Shown piece by piece: positions 42,730 to 53,336 of a stretch of 64,000 bases of DNA. Made by a program: the position numbers and the translations under genes. Source of the stretch: Okapia johnstoni (Eukaryota > Chordata > Mammalia > Artiodactyla > Giraffidae). Numbering within the stretch: position 1 is the first letter of the stretch; each line of letters starts with the position of its first letter. Location: positions 37,819,948 through 37,883,947 of the forward strand of contig CM044326.1 in assembly GCA_024291935.2 (NCBI GenBank), in the 5' to 3' direction. Under the pieces are notes generated by a model. The model did no database searches. It was not told the origin of the DNA and was given only the letters and a program-made list of their open reading frames with translations.

Positions 42730-43525
42730 ATGAGCAGCCTTGCTGCCCTGTGTCTTCCTGAAAGATGGACACCCAGTGCTCTCTGGAGCTGCACCTGCAT
42801 TTTCTGCAAGAAGAATTAGGCTGGGAGACATATTTCTCTTTGAAATAATTTTACTGGGGGAAATTTCCGACTGTGCTGAAAGCTGACCTCTTGGACAAAC
42901 ACACTGTCATAAAAATGTGCTATTTGCTACGAGTGCATTGGGAGTTTTAAATCATCAAACTAAAGTACCCCAGGCTCTGACAGTAAAATTTTCATTCAAA
43001 GAAGGACTCAGCTTCACAACATAATAAATTATATATGACGGGGACATATAAAACATTTAAAGATATACAGAATTTCTCTGCATTTGTGTTCAGTGGAAGA
43101 GTTCAGCGCTTGAAGTACTTTTTTATGTCAATCCTGCCTATTCATAAGAAGAAAAGACACTCATCTTTCCTCCCCCTTAAAATGAGCGCAACAAAACAAG
43201 TTGCCTATCGCCTGTGTCCTGAGGCTGAGATTTGATGTTTTATTTTTATTTTCTTTTTTTTTTTTTCCCAAGCATGTGTCACAATGAAACTATGCCATGG
43301 TGGATAGCAAGTAGTTAGAGACACTGTAAGCAGAGCCTTGGGTGACCTCTGAAACCAGAATAATTAAACATAAACAGTACAGACCCATACCGGGCAGACT
43401 TGAGCAAACTATCCAAGACAGGTCAAGGTGAAGTTTGGGGGAATATTGGTAAAGAGTGGAGCTTATACAAACCAAGGCTGTGGTTACTGGAACCATTTTT
43501 TTAAAACATACTGAATTTAGGGAGA
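42730..43525. other. unique stretch, candidate conserved noncoding
   Basis: 42840-43250 is repeat-free with balanced composition, ending in a T-rich run (43237-43267). No gene recognised. Confidence 0.4.
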
Positions 43526-43529
43526 CACC

Positions 43530-43790
43530 CTGTTGTTGTTCAGTTGCTCAGTTGTGTCCGACTCTTTGTGACCCCAAGGACTGCAGCACGCCAGGCTTCC
43601 CTGTCCTTCACCGTCTCCTGGAGCTTGCTCAAACTCATGTCCATTGAGTCAGTGATGCCATCCAACCATCTCAACCTCTGTCACCTCCTTCTTCTCCTGC
43701 CCTCAATCTTTCCCAGCATCAGGGTCTTTTCCAATCAGTTGGCTCTTTACATCAATTGACTGAAGTATTGGAGCTTCTGCTTGAGCATTA
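43530..43790 (-). mobile_element. BovB LINE 3' end
   Basis: Antisense tail 'gttgttgttcagttgctcag' to 'ttggagcttctgcttgagca'. 5'-truncated. Confidence 0.92.
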
Positions 43791-43939
43791 GATCTTCCAC
43801 ATAGTAAAATAGTTGAAGCAAGAAATTCCTAGACAGAGGTTTACAAGCCCAGTCCTAGAACACGGTAGCTATTAAATATGTGATATAGTTCTTTGCCTTT
43901 CTGGACTGTAAGATGATCTTCATGTAATGCTAACACACA

Positions 43940-44390
43940 ACTGTGCATTAGTCAGCAATTATTGCATTAGTGCTGTATAACAAGCTAACTACCCTCAAAA
44001 TCAATGGCTTATAGCTTAAACACTCTCTAGCATATGGGTCTGCAAGTCATCTGTAGTTTGGCTGAACTAGATGAACCTTGGCTGAGCAGCTCTGATTCCA
44101 GATGCTGGTCAGCTGGACTTGCACCCAGACTAACCATCAGAGCCGTGTGCTTCCTCCTTCTCTTTAGACTGGAGCTGTTTGAGGCATGCTCTACTCATGG
44201 CAAATGGCAGGAATCCCAGAGTGTCAACAAAAACAGATACTGTCTCTTGAGGTTCTGGTTTGCAACTGACTCACTCTCCTTCCACTATATTGCATTGGCC
44301 CAAACAAGTCACGTGGCTGAGTGGGAGATCAGTAGGGGAGGGAAATTCCACTTTGGTAGGTGGTTTTGTAAAGTCACGTGACCAAAGTCA
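43940..44390 (-). mobile_element. ancient LTR, MLT1-like
   Basis: 'gtgctgtataacaagctaac', 'aaaatcaatggcttatagct', 'cccaaacaagtcacgtggct', 'ttttgtaaagtcacgtgacc' fit the antisense order of an old MaLR-type LTR. Two CACGTG E-box motifs occur near 44311 and 44376. Confidence 0.5.
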
Positions 44391-44514
44391 TGAATATATA
44401 ACTTAAATCCAGGAAGATTGTGAAGAACTACAAATAATCATTTTCTCTACCTCCCCAGAGTTTGATCTCTGCCCTTGGCCTTAACCTGCTGTGAAACTTT
44501 GAGGAAATGGTTTC

Positions 44515-44645
44515 TCTCTCCCAGTCCAGTGGTAATTGAAGGTCCCAGATCAACAGCATCAGCCTCATCTTGGAATTTGTTAGACTCGCAGACTCTCGTG
44601 CCCCACCCAGACCTACTGAATCAGAAACCGAGCCTCAGTGAAAGT
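44515..44645. mobile_element. MER5-type hAT DNA transposon
   Basis: 'cagatcaacagcatcagcct', 'cgtgccccacccagacctac', 'tgaatcagaaaccgagcctc' are strong MER5A landmarks. Confidence 0.7.
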
Positions 44646-44649
44646 AAGC

Positions 44650-45265
44650 CACCTAAGCACACAGAACACTAAGTCATGGTCTGACCCCAAAGCTTTTTTC
44701 CTTTTCTCATATTTCCCTATCAACCCGGAAGAGGGAAGGGGGGACCAGTGAGTGGAATTGATTAGAAGTATCTTTTAGGTGAAAATGAGAGTTAAAAGCA
44801 TTTCTCAAGGATGCAGACAGATTCGTTCATGTGCCTCTCACCTCTCGCCAAGCCCACATTCCAGCGAAGGCATTCGATTAATCACTGTTTGTGCAGAAAC
44901 TTGATCCAAAGCCTCAGGTCACTTCACCATGACTGAGTCTATTTTTGTTTTCTGAAATCCCAAGAGTTTCACAGGTGACTTCCAGACCTGCTCAGCCTTG
45001 GAAAGGGAGTGGAAGGTCTCTCCACAGGTAAAAGCCTCTTGTCTTCAAATAGAGATTGAGCCTGAGGGGCCTCCCACAGCCAGAATACTCAGGGTTCACA
45101 GCCCCTGGGAATACTGGTGAGTGCTGAAAACATGCAGGACACAGGCAGCCTTGTGAACTGGACAGGGATCCTTGTGTGATTATACGGGAGCCCTGTGGAT
45201 GGGGATTCAGGGCTCATAGCACCAAAGCCAGGGGAGGGACCTAGACTAAGGACCAAGGGATTCTG
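44650..45265. other. unique stretch
   Basis: Nothing recognised; moderately GC-rich. Confidence 0.5.
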
Positions 45266-45269
45266 GTAC

Positions 45270-45390
45270 AAACTCTGACCCTCCTGAGCTCTGTGATATT
45301 AGCCAATGTTCCTGGGCTTCAGAGGGCTCTTTTACCAATGTCTGCAATTTGTATATTACATTATTATTTATTATGTCACATTATCATGTT
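45270..45390 (+). mobile_element. MIR SINE (weak)
   Basis: 'gagctctgtgatattagcca' followed by 'tgggcttcagagggctcttt' resembles sense MIR. Confidence 0.4.
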
Positions 45391-45410
45391 AATATAGATA
45401 TATGGTAGAG

Positions 45411-45565
45411 CTTCCCAGGTGACTCAGTGGTAAAGAATCTGCCTGCCAATGCAGGAGATGTGAGTTCGATCCCTGGGTTGAGGAAGATCCCCTAGAGGAG
45501 GAAATGGCATTCTGTCTGGAACATCCCATGGACAGAGGAGCCTGGCAGGCTACAGTCTGAGAGGG
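45411..45565 (+). mobile_element. Bov-tA SINE, internally deleted
   Basis: Head intact. The body lacks the 'aacccactccagtattcttg' region, so 'ggaaatggcattctgtctgg' joins directly. The 3' end is also missing. Confidence 0.88.
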
Positions 45566-45584
45566 TCTGGGGTCAGAGGTTGTT

Positions 45585-45745
45585 GTATGTGAGTTTCAGG
45601 TTCCAATTCAGCAATTGGGGACCCTTAGGCAAGTCTCATAAGCTGTTCGAGGCTTTCCTAATCTGTATAAAGAGGATCTTACTCCCTGTCTCGTGGACTC
45701 ATTGGGAGAGTGTGACAAAGCTTGCAAAGCACTTGACTCTCAGTT
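45585..45745 (+). mobile_element. MIR SINE
   Basis: 'cttaggcaagtctcataagc', 'tttcctaatctgtataaaga' and 'gcttgcaaagcacttga' follow sense MIR. Confidence 0.65.
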
Positions 45746-45749
45746 GATC

Positions 45750-46295
45750 CCAATACATGACAATTTGTTAATGAGCAGCTCTGCTCTCCTGGAGCTAGAA
45801 CAAGTTACACTGAAGATAGTAGGGAAGGACCTCACAGCCTTGTTTTGACACTCAAAGCTCAAGACTCATGCTTTTCTCCTTTTCTTGGATTGTCCAGATC
45901 CTGGGAAGGTGGGGTGGATGTCTGCTGAAGGTATCCTGTGCTGCAAGATGCCAGGAAGGACAAGAGGCTGCAGCCTGTAAGTCTGTACACAGCTCTCCAT
46001 GCACTCACACTCTCACATGTTAGGATCCTCAGCCACCCAGCGTCCCACAGCGGAAAGCCCAACCAGCAGACTCCACCAATGAAGCCCCATGGATCTGACA
46101 AAGCTTGTCTCCAACGACCTTTGCTCTCTAACCATTCATTTGACAAACATTTATCATTCATGCATTGTCTCCTCACTGGCAGTCTCTCAATTCTACAAAT
46201 AGTATAGTGGCTTGCTTTTCGACCTTCCCATAGCACTTGTCACGTAACCTTACAAAGATGTTCACTTGAAGCATTCAATTCTACTTGGCTGGTAT
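45750..46295. other. unique stretch
   Basis: A 125-codon minus-strand frame at 45859-46236 overlaps an 89-codon plus frame; neither is recognised. Confidence 0.45.
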
Positions 46296-46300
46296 ATAGT

Positions 46301-46527
46301 GGTGTGTGTGTGCGCTTAGTCACTTCAGTCGTGTCCGACTCTTTGCAACCTTATGGACTGTAGCCCTCCAAGCTCCTCTGTCCCTGGGATTTTCTGGGCA
46401 AGAATACTGGAACAGGTTGCTATTCCCTCTTCCTAGGGATCTTCCTGATCCAGGGATCAAATACGTGTCTCCTGAATCTCTTGCATTGCAGGGAGATTTC
46501 TTTATTACTGAGATACCAGGGAAGCCC
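46301..46527 (-). mobile_element. Bov-tA SINE
   Basis: Antisense copy with a TG tract at its 3' end. Short TSD gtatatag on both sides (46292-46299 region and 46530-46537 region). Confidence 0.9.
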
Positions 46528-46557
46528 AGTATATAGAGGGTGCCTAACTAAAGAAGC

Positions 46558-46752
46558 ATGTGCTGTGCTTAGTCGTTCAGTCATGTCTGACTCTTTTCGA
46601 CCCCATAGACTGTGTAACCCACCAGGCTCCTTTGTCCATGGGGATTCTCCAGGCAAGAATACTGGAGTGGGTTGCCATGCCCTCTTCCAGGGGATCTTCC
46701 CAACCCAGGGATTGAACCTAGGTGTTCCACATTGCAGGCACCAGGAAGCCCT
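46558..46752 (-). mobile_element. Bov-tA SINE
   Basis: Antisense copy lacking about 25 bp of the tRNA-like head ('attgcaggcaccaggaagcc'). Confidence 0.9.
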
Positions 46753-46829
46753 AAAGAAATATTGCCAGATGAGAAAGAATTTCTGTGTCAATGGGCTTGA
46801 AATTTATTATATGCACATATAATTAGAGA

Positions 46830-47285
46830 CAAAATATGAATAGTCACTACCTACCTGTGGCTACTTACTTTGACCACCCCATGCAAAGAGCTGACTCATT
46901 GGAAAAAGACCCTGATGCTGGGAAAGACTGAAGACTAAAGGGGAAGGGAGTGGCAGAGGATGAGATGGTTAGATGGCATCACCGACCCAATGGACATGAA
47001 TTTGAGCAGACTCCAGAAGATGGTGAAGGACAGGGGAGCCTGGCGTGCTGTGGTCCACGGAGTCACAAAGAGTTGAACATGACTTAGTGACTGAATAGCA
47101 GCAACAAGCTGTGGTTACTTAAATTCCAATGAGTTCAAAGGAAACAAGATTAACAATTGGATGTTAGGTCTCCCTGGCCACGTTTCAAGTGCTCAATTGT
47201 CATGTAGTGGTTACTGTATCTAACAGTGCGGACAGAACTCGCCTATCTTTGCAGAATATTCTATTGGGCAACACTGCTCAAGATG
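46830..47285. mobile_element. old DNA-transposon-like repeat, split by BovB
   Basis: 'cctgtggctacttac' before and 'ctggccacgtttcaagtgct', 'gtagtggttactgtatctaa', 'tattctattgggcaacactg' after the BovB resemble a short MER-type hAT element. Family not assigned. Confidence 0.5.
46868..47108 (+). mobile_element. BovB LINE 3' end with TSD
   Basis: 'gaccaccccatgcaaagagc' to the tail 'ctgaatagcagcaacaag'. TSD ctgtggctactta/ctgtggttactta at 46855-46867 and 47109-47121 (12/13). Confidence 0.92.
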
Positions 47286-47299
47286 CTCTGTCCCCTTGG

Positions 47300-47510
47300 G
47301 ACCTCTGCTAGTCTCTTTCACTCTGTCCATTCTCTTTTATATCTTGTCTGTTTAATGGAGGTCCCCCCACCCCCCTCCCCATTAGACAGGAAGCAGCTCA
47401 CTGGGAATAAGGATGAAGCTCATCTCTTTCACCACTTCAACCCCAGCGGTTAGAAAAGAAATGGCACACAGGCGGTACTGTAAACATATTGTTGAAACGA
47501 ATGCCTGGGA
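47300..47510 (+). mobile_element. L2 LINE 3' fragment (weak)
   Basis: 'catcttgtctg'-like order, 'cattagacaggaagcagctc' and 'acatattgttgaaacgaatg' at 47340-47505 fit an L2 end with its TGAATG-like tail. Confidence 0.5.
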
Positions 47511-47679
47511 GAACGAACCTCTGTATTCCATTGGCCCGACTTCCGAGTCTCTCATGCACTGATTTGCCATTTGTTGGGATGAATCTGCTAGACGGTCATA
47601 GCCCCCCGAGGATACCACTTATCATCTTGGCAGGTGCATCCTTCTCCCACTGATACTCTGCTGACACACCCTGCTCTGG

Positions 47680-48060
47680 CCACAGGGATCTAGCCAGGTC
47701 TTACTTCCTTCTTCATTGTCTTTGCTCATTCAGGATCTCAGCCCCCCTGGGACTTCCTCCTACATCCATGCCTGAGGGGTGGAATCTGACCCAGACATCT
47801 AGGATCAAGTAAAACACCACCTTCTCCAGGAAGAGGCTTGAATTTTCTTCTCTTTTAAACCTTACAGTTCTCAGGACACTTCTCACCTGTCGCCTTGTCT
47901 GTGACTGCCTTCATACATTTTTGTTCACATTTCTTATCCACTATTTGAGAGCAGGATTTATGTCTAGTTGAAAGCCATGTTCCCAGGCTCTGAGCAAAGT
48001 ATTTAACACACAGTAGATTCTTAAAAATATTATTTGAATGAACATGAGTAAATAAATGGT
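47680..48060 (+). mobile_element. L2 LINE 3' end
   Basis: 'aaacaccaccttctccagga', 'ttgagagcaggatttatgtc', 'atttaacacacagtagattc' and 'attatttgaatgaacatgag' give a convincing sense L2 3' order. Confidence 0.75.
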
Positions 48061-48077
48061 TACTTTTTAAGGCTATG

Positions 48078-48293
48078 GGGCTTCCCTGGTGGTTCAGATG
48101 GTAAAGAAGCTGCCTGCAATGCAGGAGACCCAGGTTCAATCCCTGGATTGGCAGACCCCCTGGAGAAGGGAATGGCTACTCAATCCAGTATTCTTGCCTG
48201 GAGAATTCCATGGACAGAGAAGCCTGGTGGGCTATAATCCATAGGGTCACAAAGAGTCAAATATGACTGAGCAACTAACATTCTCACTTTCAC
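48078..48293 (+). mobile_element. Bov-tA SINE with TSD
   Basis: Full length. TSD ttttaaggctatg/ttttaaacctatg at 48065-48077 and 48294-48306 (11/13). Confidence 0.93.
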
Positions 48294-48306
48294 TTTTAAA
48301 CCTATG

Positions 48307-48905
48307 ATTCTACATTTTTTTTAATAAACAATCATTGCCACTGAAGAGTTTAATTCTCCTGAAGTTTTATTTCATGATTTTTTTAACTTTTATTTTTCAA
48401 AAAATCACGTTAAACTGTAAAGCATAAAGTTCTATAGCATGTGTAATTTGTAAAATCAAATTCTAAAATTAAGAATTTATTACAGATAACAATTCAAGGA
48501 CCTAGGACTCCACAAAGCAAATTTCCAAAATTTAAATATTTCTTGAGGATAGAGGCACATTCATTTTGATTTTGCAACGAAATAAATTAGTTCAAGTAAG
48601 GAAAATGTGAACCATTGGTATAATTTACTTGAATACTATATCCTTATTAAAATGTATATGTTTTAGACTAATATTTTAATAAATAAGCTACAAATAGAGG
48701 ACCACCCCTCCATCCCCATTATCCCCTTTTAGTCTATATTCAAAAGAAGAAGGACAAGATTTCTCTGTGCTTAAGACTGAATCCACGCAAGCATTCATTG
48801 TCACATGCAATGATTACATCAACCCTACAGTTGGGAACTTTTATCTTGTAAAATGCTGGCCCCAAAGTATCACTAACACAACCTGTTACAACAAAATTCT
48901 AGGTC
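48307..48905. other. unique AT-rich stretch
   Basis: Nothing recognised. Confidence 0.55.
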
Positions 48906-48909
48906 TCAT

Positions 48910-49135
48910 AGTTGTTTTTCAGTCACTAAGCTGTGTCTGACTCTTTGCGACCTCATGGACTGCAGCACACCAGGCTCATCTGTCCACTATCTCCTGGAGT
49001 TTGCTCAAATTCATGTCCATTGAGTGATACTCTCTAACCATCTCATCCTCTGCCATCCCCTTCTCTTCCTGCCATAAATCTTTCCCAGGATCAGGGTCTT
49101 TCCCAATGAGTCAGTGCTTACTAAAGTAATGGAGA
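48910..49135 (-). mobile_element. BovB LINE 3' end
   Basis: Antisense tail with a short deletion in 'ccattgagtgatactctcta'. Diverged. Confidence 0.88.
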
Positions 49136-49139
49136 AGTT

Positions 49140-50365
49140 GGAGAGAGCTTAGGCAGTGCTGAGGTGAGAAGGCAAGGCTGGAACTGGTTTAGGATTAGGA
49201 ATTTGAGATAAGCAGGTCTTCCATTGTGGAGGCTTAGTTGGGATTTGGTAAGGATCGTGTACAATAGTCAAGACTGGATGGAAAGAGAAAAGTGAGGCTC
49301 TTTGAAGCAAGAGATTAAAGGGATGTGAGAGGGCAAATTATCTGCTGCTGTTTTACCTTGAAGAAGAGTCAGTGGCTCTTCCAAGAAGTCATTGCAGTGA
49401 GCAGAGAAGACTCTCCTGGCATAGCCTAAGTATGCTAACCAAGCCTGCAGAAGAGTCAAAGCATGTTAGTGTGGATTGTAAATCGGGTCAGGAGAGAGAG
49501 CTTCAGACCTCAGAGGTCTGATCCTGCTGTGTGGATGCATGTTTTCCATAATCAAACCTCACTGGACAGAGAATAAACATGCCTTCTTGAAATAGGATAC
49601 TGTATCCTTTTCCATATGGCTACATACCTTTAAAAGGAGTGCCTGCCTTGTTCTTGAACTTCCGAGTGTGAAGTAAAGAACCCCTCCCCATCCACAGAGA
49701 GCCCACCCCGGTGAGGAAAGGAGGTTCGTAGAGAGCTGTTTCCCCCTGTCTGTAGCAGTACATGCAAAATAAGACTTCGAGTGATTTTTTAAAAACTTGG
49801 GTTGATCTCTGATCTATTAAGGAGTTACAGAAGTAAAGATATAAATACACTTTGATCAGTATTGTATTCAATTGTCTTTCCCCCTTTGAGCCACCTTTCA
49901 GGCAGGTCGCTATAGAGAGTGTTTGGAATTATAAATGCCTGTTTGCAGCTAGTACTTAGTGACTTAATTTTATTCCGTTGAGATACAGAAGACACTTGGA
50001 AAGGTGCTATTCTCTTTCAGGGAAGTAATCCGTGGGATGAAGGCTAGACTATGGATGAGGGCTAATGGAACATGTTAATAACATACCAAGTTAACCCTGC
50101 AGGTTACTTGTAACAAGGCTGCTGAGAGTTGGGGGGGTAAAGCCCTGGTAGCAAGGATCCCCTTGGGTCCTCACTCCCCCGGCACAGCTGAAACATTGTG
50201 TTCTGCACCCATAGCAGTTAGGGTACAGCAGGCAACACACCATCTTGCCTTCTCCTTCTTTTTACCCTGTACATTCTTCTCCTTTGCAAGTGGTTTTAAA
50301 CTCTCTCTTGCATTCCGTACAAAGAATAAGACATTCTTCTCTGTGTTGTGATCAAAACTCCTTTA
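49140..50365. other. long unique stretch
   Basis: 1.2 kb without a recognised repeat or gene. A short inverted repeat, 'cagacctcagaggtctg', lies near 49504-49520. Confidence 0.5.
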
Positions 50366-50366
50366 G

Positions 50367-50710
50367 AAAAATGGTACTGATGAACCCATTTGCCAGGAAG
50401 GAATGGAGATGCAGACGTGGAGAACAGACTTGTGGACACAGTGGGAGGCAGAGGGTCGGACGGATGGAGAAAGAAGCGTCCACATAAATACCCTACCGCG
50501 TGTAAAATCGACAGCTGCTGAGAAGCTTCTGTATAACACAGGGAGTCCGGCTGGGGGCTCTGTGATGACCTAGAAGAGTGGGATGCGGGAGGGAGGGAAG
50601 CTCAAGAGGGAGGTGATATGTGTAGACTTATGGCGGATTCACATTGTTGTGTGGCAGAAGCCAATACAATACAGTAAAGTGATTTTCCTCCAATTAAAAA
50701 AAAAAAAAAA
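50367..50710 (+). mobile_element. ruminant L1 (L1-BT-like) 3' UTR with poly-A
   Basis: 'aaatggtactgatgaaccca', 'tatttg'-type 5' part, 'tgtataacacagggagtccg', 'ctctgtgatgacctagaaga', 'ttttcctccaattaaaa' and a poly-A at 50697-50710. A 5'-truncated L1 of about 345 bp. No clear TSD. Confidence 0.88.
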
Positions 50711-50753
50711 GGCGGATTCACATTGTTGTGTGGCAGAAGCCAATACAATACAG
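50632..50753 (+). repeat. 43-bp perfect direct repeat around an L1 poly-A
   Basis: 50632-50674 and 50711-50753 are identical (43/43). The first is internal to the L1 3' UTR, 36 bp before the end of the poly-A. The second lies straight after the poly-A and then meets unrelated sequence. Confidence 0.95.
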
Positions 50754-50997
50754 GGCCCATAATGAACTCTAAACAACACCTTCCTACCCCATGCTGTCCT
50801 GAAAACTCCTTCCCTGTCTGCAGGAAGCCCACTTCCAGAAGGAAAGAACAGGTGCGAAAGGCTGTTTTTTCCTGTATGTATGAATTCACCTGGATTTACA
50901 TCTTTTTGGATATGACTATAACACATGTTCTAGATAAACCTGGATTTGGGGAAATAGCACTCAGGAGGACCTTCTAAAGATCAGGGTCCAAAGCTGG

Positions 50998-51205
50998 TGC
51001 ATGCTAAGACGTGTCAGTCATGTCCAACCCTTTGTGACCCCATGGACTGCAGCCCACCAGGCTCCTCTGTCCATGGGATTCTCCAGGCAAGAATACTGGG
51101 ATGGGTTGCCATGCCCTCCTCCAGGGGATTTTCTCGACCCAAGGATCAAACCTGCATGCCCATGTCTCCTGCATTGGCAGGCAGGGTCTTTATCATTAGT
51201 GCCAC
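50998..51205 (-). mobile_element. Bov-tA SINE with perfect TSD
   Basis: Antisense copy. TSD ccaaagctgg at 50988-50997 and 51206-51215 (10/10). Confidence 0.94.
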
Positions 51206-51458
51206 CCAAAGCTGGGGCCTGACACTATCTGCGGGTGACCCTACGCTGGTGTCTACTACGGTCCCTGTCTGAGATGAACCGGTAGACTGGCTAAATAAAT
51301 GAAGAGATGAAGTGTTAGTCACCAGGTGTCCTTCATGGTTCTAAGAATGACTTAAAAACTAAAGTGAAGACATAGATGAACTTCCCTATAGTTATTCTAA
51401 AGGTGAGAAACTTGAAGTTTGGAGATGCCCCATTTTAAGCAGCCCTGTTACCTTTAAA

Positions 51459-51664
51459 GGGCTTCCCTGGTTGCTCAGCTGGTAAAGAATCTGCCTGCAA
51501 TGCAGGAGACCCCGGTTCGATTCCTGGGTTGGGAAGGTCCCCTGGAGAAGGAATAGGTTACCCACTCCAGTATTCTTGGGCTTCCCTGGTGGCTCAGATG
51601 GTAAAGAATCCGCCTGCAATGCGGGAGACCTGGATTTGATCCCTGGAGGAAGGCATGGCAATAG
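51459..51664 (+). mobile_element. Bov-tA dimer, 3'-truncated
   Basis: First unit cut after 'cccactccagtattct', where a second head 'tgggcttccctggtggctca' begins at about 51578. The second unit stops at 'gaaggcatggcaata'. The junction is close to that of the 15-kb dimer. No TSD seen. Confidence 0.88.
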
Positions 51665-51669
51665 AAACC

Positions 51670-52395
51670 AGATTTCCGATCTTCCCTAAGGATGTTTTAA
51701 TTCATATGTCTTCCTTCAAACCAATGTCCATCATGATATATGGATATGTGGCCCTATTCCACAACCACTCTAGGATCAGAGGTATGTGCGTTCTAATCAG
51801 AAGTTGAAGTAGGATGATACGTAGAAATCTCAATGCTGCAAAATTTGGTAAAATAAAGTAGAGAGGGAAAAAAAAAAGACATTTTGGAATGCTGTTTTTT
51901 TTTTTTTTTCCAGCTTCATAAGTTATGAGGGATGAGTGGTCCTCGGAAGGAAACATTTTGTCACACTCAGCATCCTAGGACAGATCTTTATCACCTGATA
52001 CACTCAGCCTTGTAAAATGAAAGCAGGAGCCGTAAACTGTGCAGAGAGGAAGGTACAAACTGTTGCATTCTCTGAATTCATTGAAGATGACGTGAAAAAG
52101 TTGTTTGGATGCTTTATTATGTGTGGAAGGGTCGTAAAAACCAGGCTGATCCACCAGGAAGAAAGTGCGGTCAGAGATAAGAGTGAGCATGAAGAGGATG
52201 ATGCTGCAATTAAACTTGAAAACCTCTCTTTATAGACGCATTAAAAATCGTACTCAAACCAATAATGAATAAGCAGCTTCACTGTATCAAGATCCCACAG
52301 CTATGAACACACATTCCTGGAAAATAAGTTCTGCAATGTTTGCTCCCTCTCTGTCTCGTTTATGGAGTGATGGTGTGCCAACTCTATTTAAATAC
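51670..52395. other. unique stretch with an A-run and a T-run
   Basis: Poly-A near 51869-51879 and poly-T near 51895-51910. A 72-codon plus frame at 52017-52235 is acidic at its end and unrecognised. Confidence 0.45.
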
Positions 52396-52399
52396 CATG

Positions 52400-52545
52400 C
52401 AAATGACAGATAGGCATTTATTTATCCTTTTAACTAATAATTATTAAGTACCACCTATATGCCAAGCTTTGTACAAGAGGCTAGAGATGTAAAAATATAA
52501 ATTCATGGCACCCATTCTGGAGGTGCTATAGGATGAGAAAGAATG
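52400..52545 (-). mobile_element. L2 LINE fragment
   Basis: 'taagtaccacctatatgcca', 'gtacaagaggctagagatgt', 'ggcacccattctggaggtgc' match antisense L2. Confidence 0.6.
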
Positions 52546-52632
52546 AGGAAAAATGACCATTGTGGCAGAGGAATGGATAGAAAGTGGTCCCTGACTTGGT
52601 GTTTTTAGTTTGGAGTGGGATAATCATCTTGC

Positions 52633-52845
52633 TGGGCTTCCCTGGTGGCTCAGGCGATAAAGAATCTGCCTGCAACGTGGGAGACCTGGGTTCGATCCCT
52701 GGGTTGGGAAGATCTCCTGGAGGAGGGCATGGCAACCAAGTATGCTTGCATGGAGAATCCCCATCGACAGGGAGCCTGGCAAATTACAGTCCACAGGGTC
52801 ACAAAGAGTCAGACACGGCTGAGCAACTAACATTTTCACTTTCAA
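52633..52845 (+). mobile_element. Bov-tA SINE
   Basis: Full-length plus copy ending 'caactaacattttcactttc'. Confidence 0.93.
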
Positions 52846-52847
52846 TA

Positions 52848-52965
52848 GTTTCAGGGGGACAGCAAAGCCACTCAGTCATACATATGCGTGTATTCATTCT
52901 CCCCTAAATTTCCCTCCCAGCTAAGCTGCCATATGACATTGAGCAGAGTTCCCTGTATTTTGACA
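52848..52965 (-). mobile_element. L1 LINE 3' UTR fragment
   Basis: 'gtttcagggggacagcaaag', 'cagtcatacatatgcgtgta', 'catatgacattgagcagagt' are antisense L1 3' UTR of the artiodactyl type. Confidence 0.75.
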
Positions 52966-52969
52966 GTGT

Positions 52970-53325
52970 TGATGTTTGAGCCTTGTATATGTTTTACTAA
53001 AGCTCAACAATATTATTTTTATGGTTTTAAACACATATAATATTTGGGAAGCTGCAACTGAGAGAAGGGGAGGGGAGCTGGCAAAACTTAGATGCCTGGT
53101 GCTGCTCCTCTTCCCACCACAACCTGATCAATTTATTCAGAGTCTCTGGGATGGAATACAAGTCTCAGTATTTTTTAGTTCTTTAATGACTTATGTGCAA
53201 CCAGTACTAAGAAGTCATGTGCTTTCCTTATTATTTCACAATTGAATGCATACTGAGAAGATTATGGCTTGCTTTTATTATCACAGACAATGACTGACTA
53301 GCAGACAACTATCTCTATAATCTAA
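52970..53325. other. unique stretch
   Basis: Nothing recognised. Confidence 0.5.
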
Positions 53326-53336
53326 CGATTATCAGA

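Noticed and set aside
45859..46236. 125-codon minus-strand frame
   Set aside because: No recognised motif, overlaps another open frame on plus, and no splice or promoter context seen.
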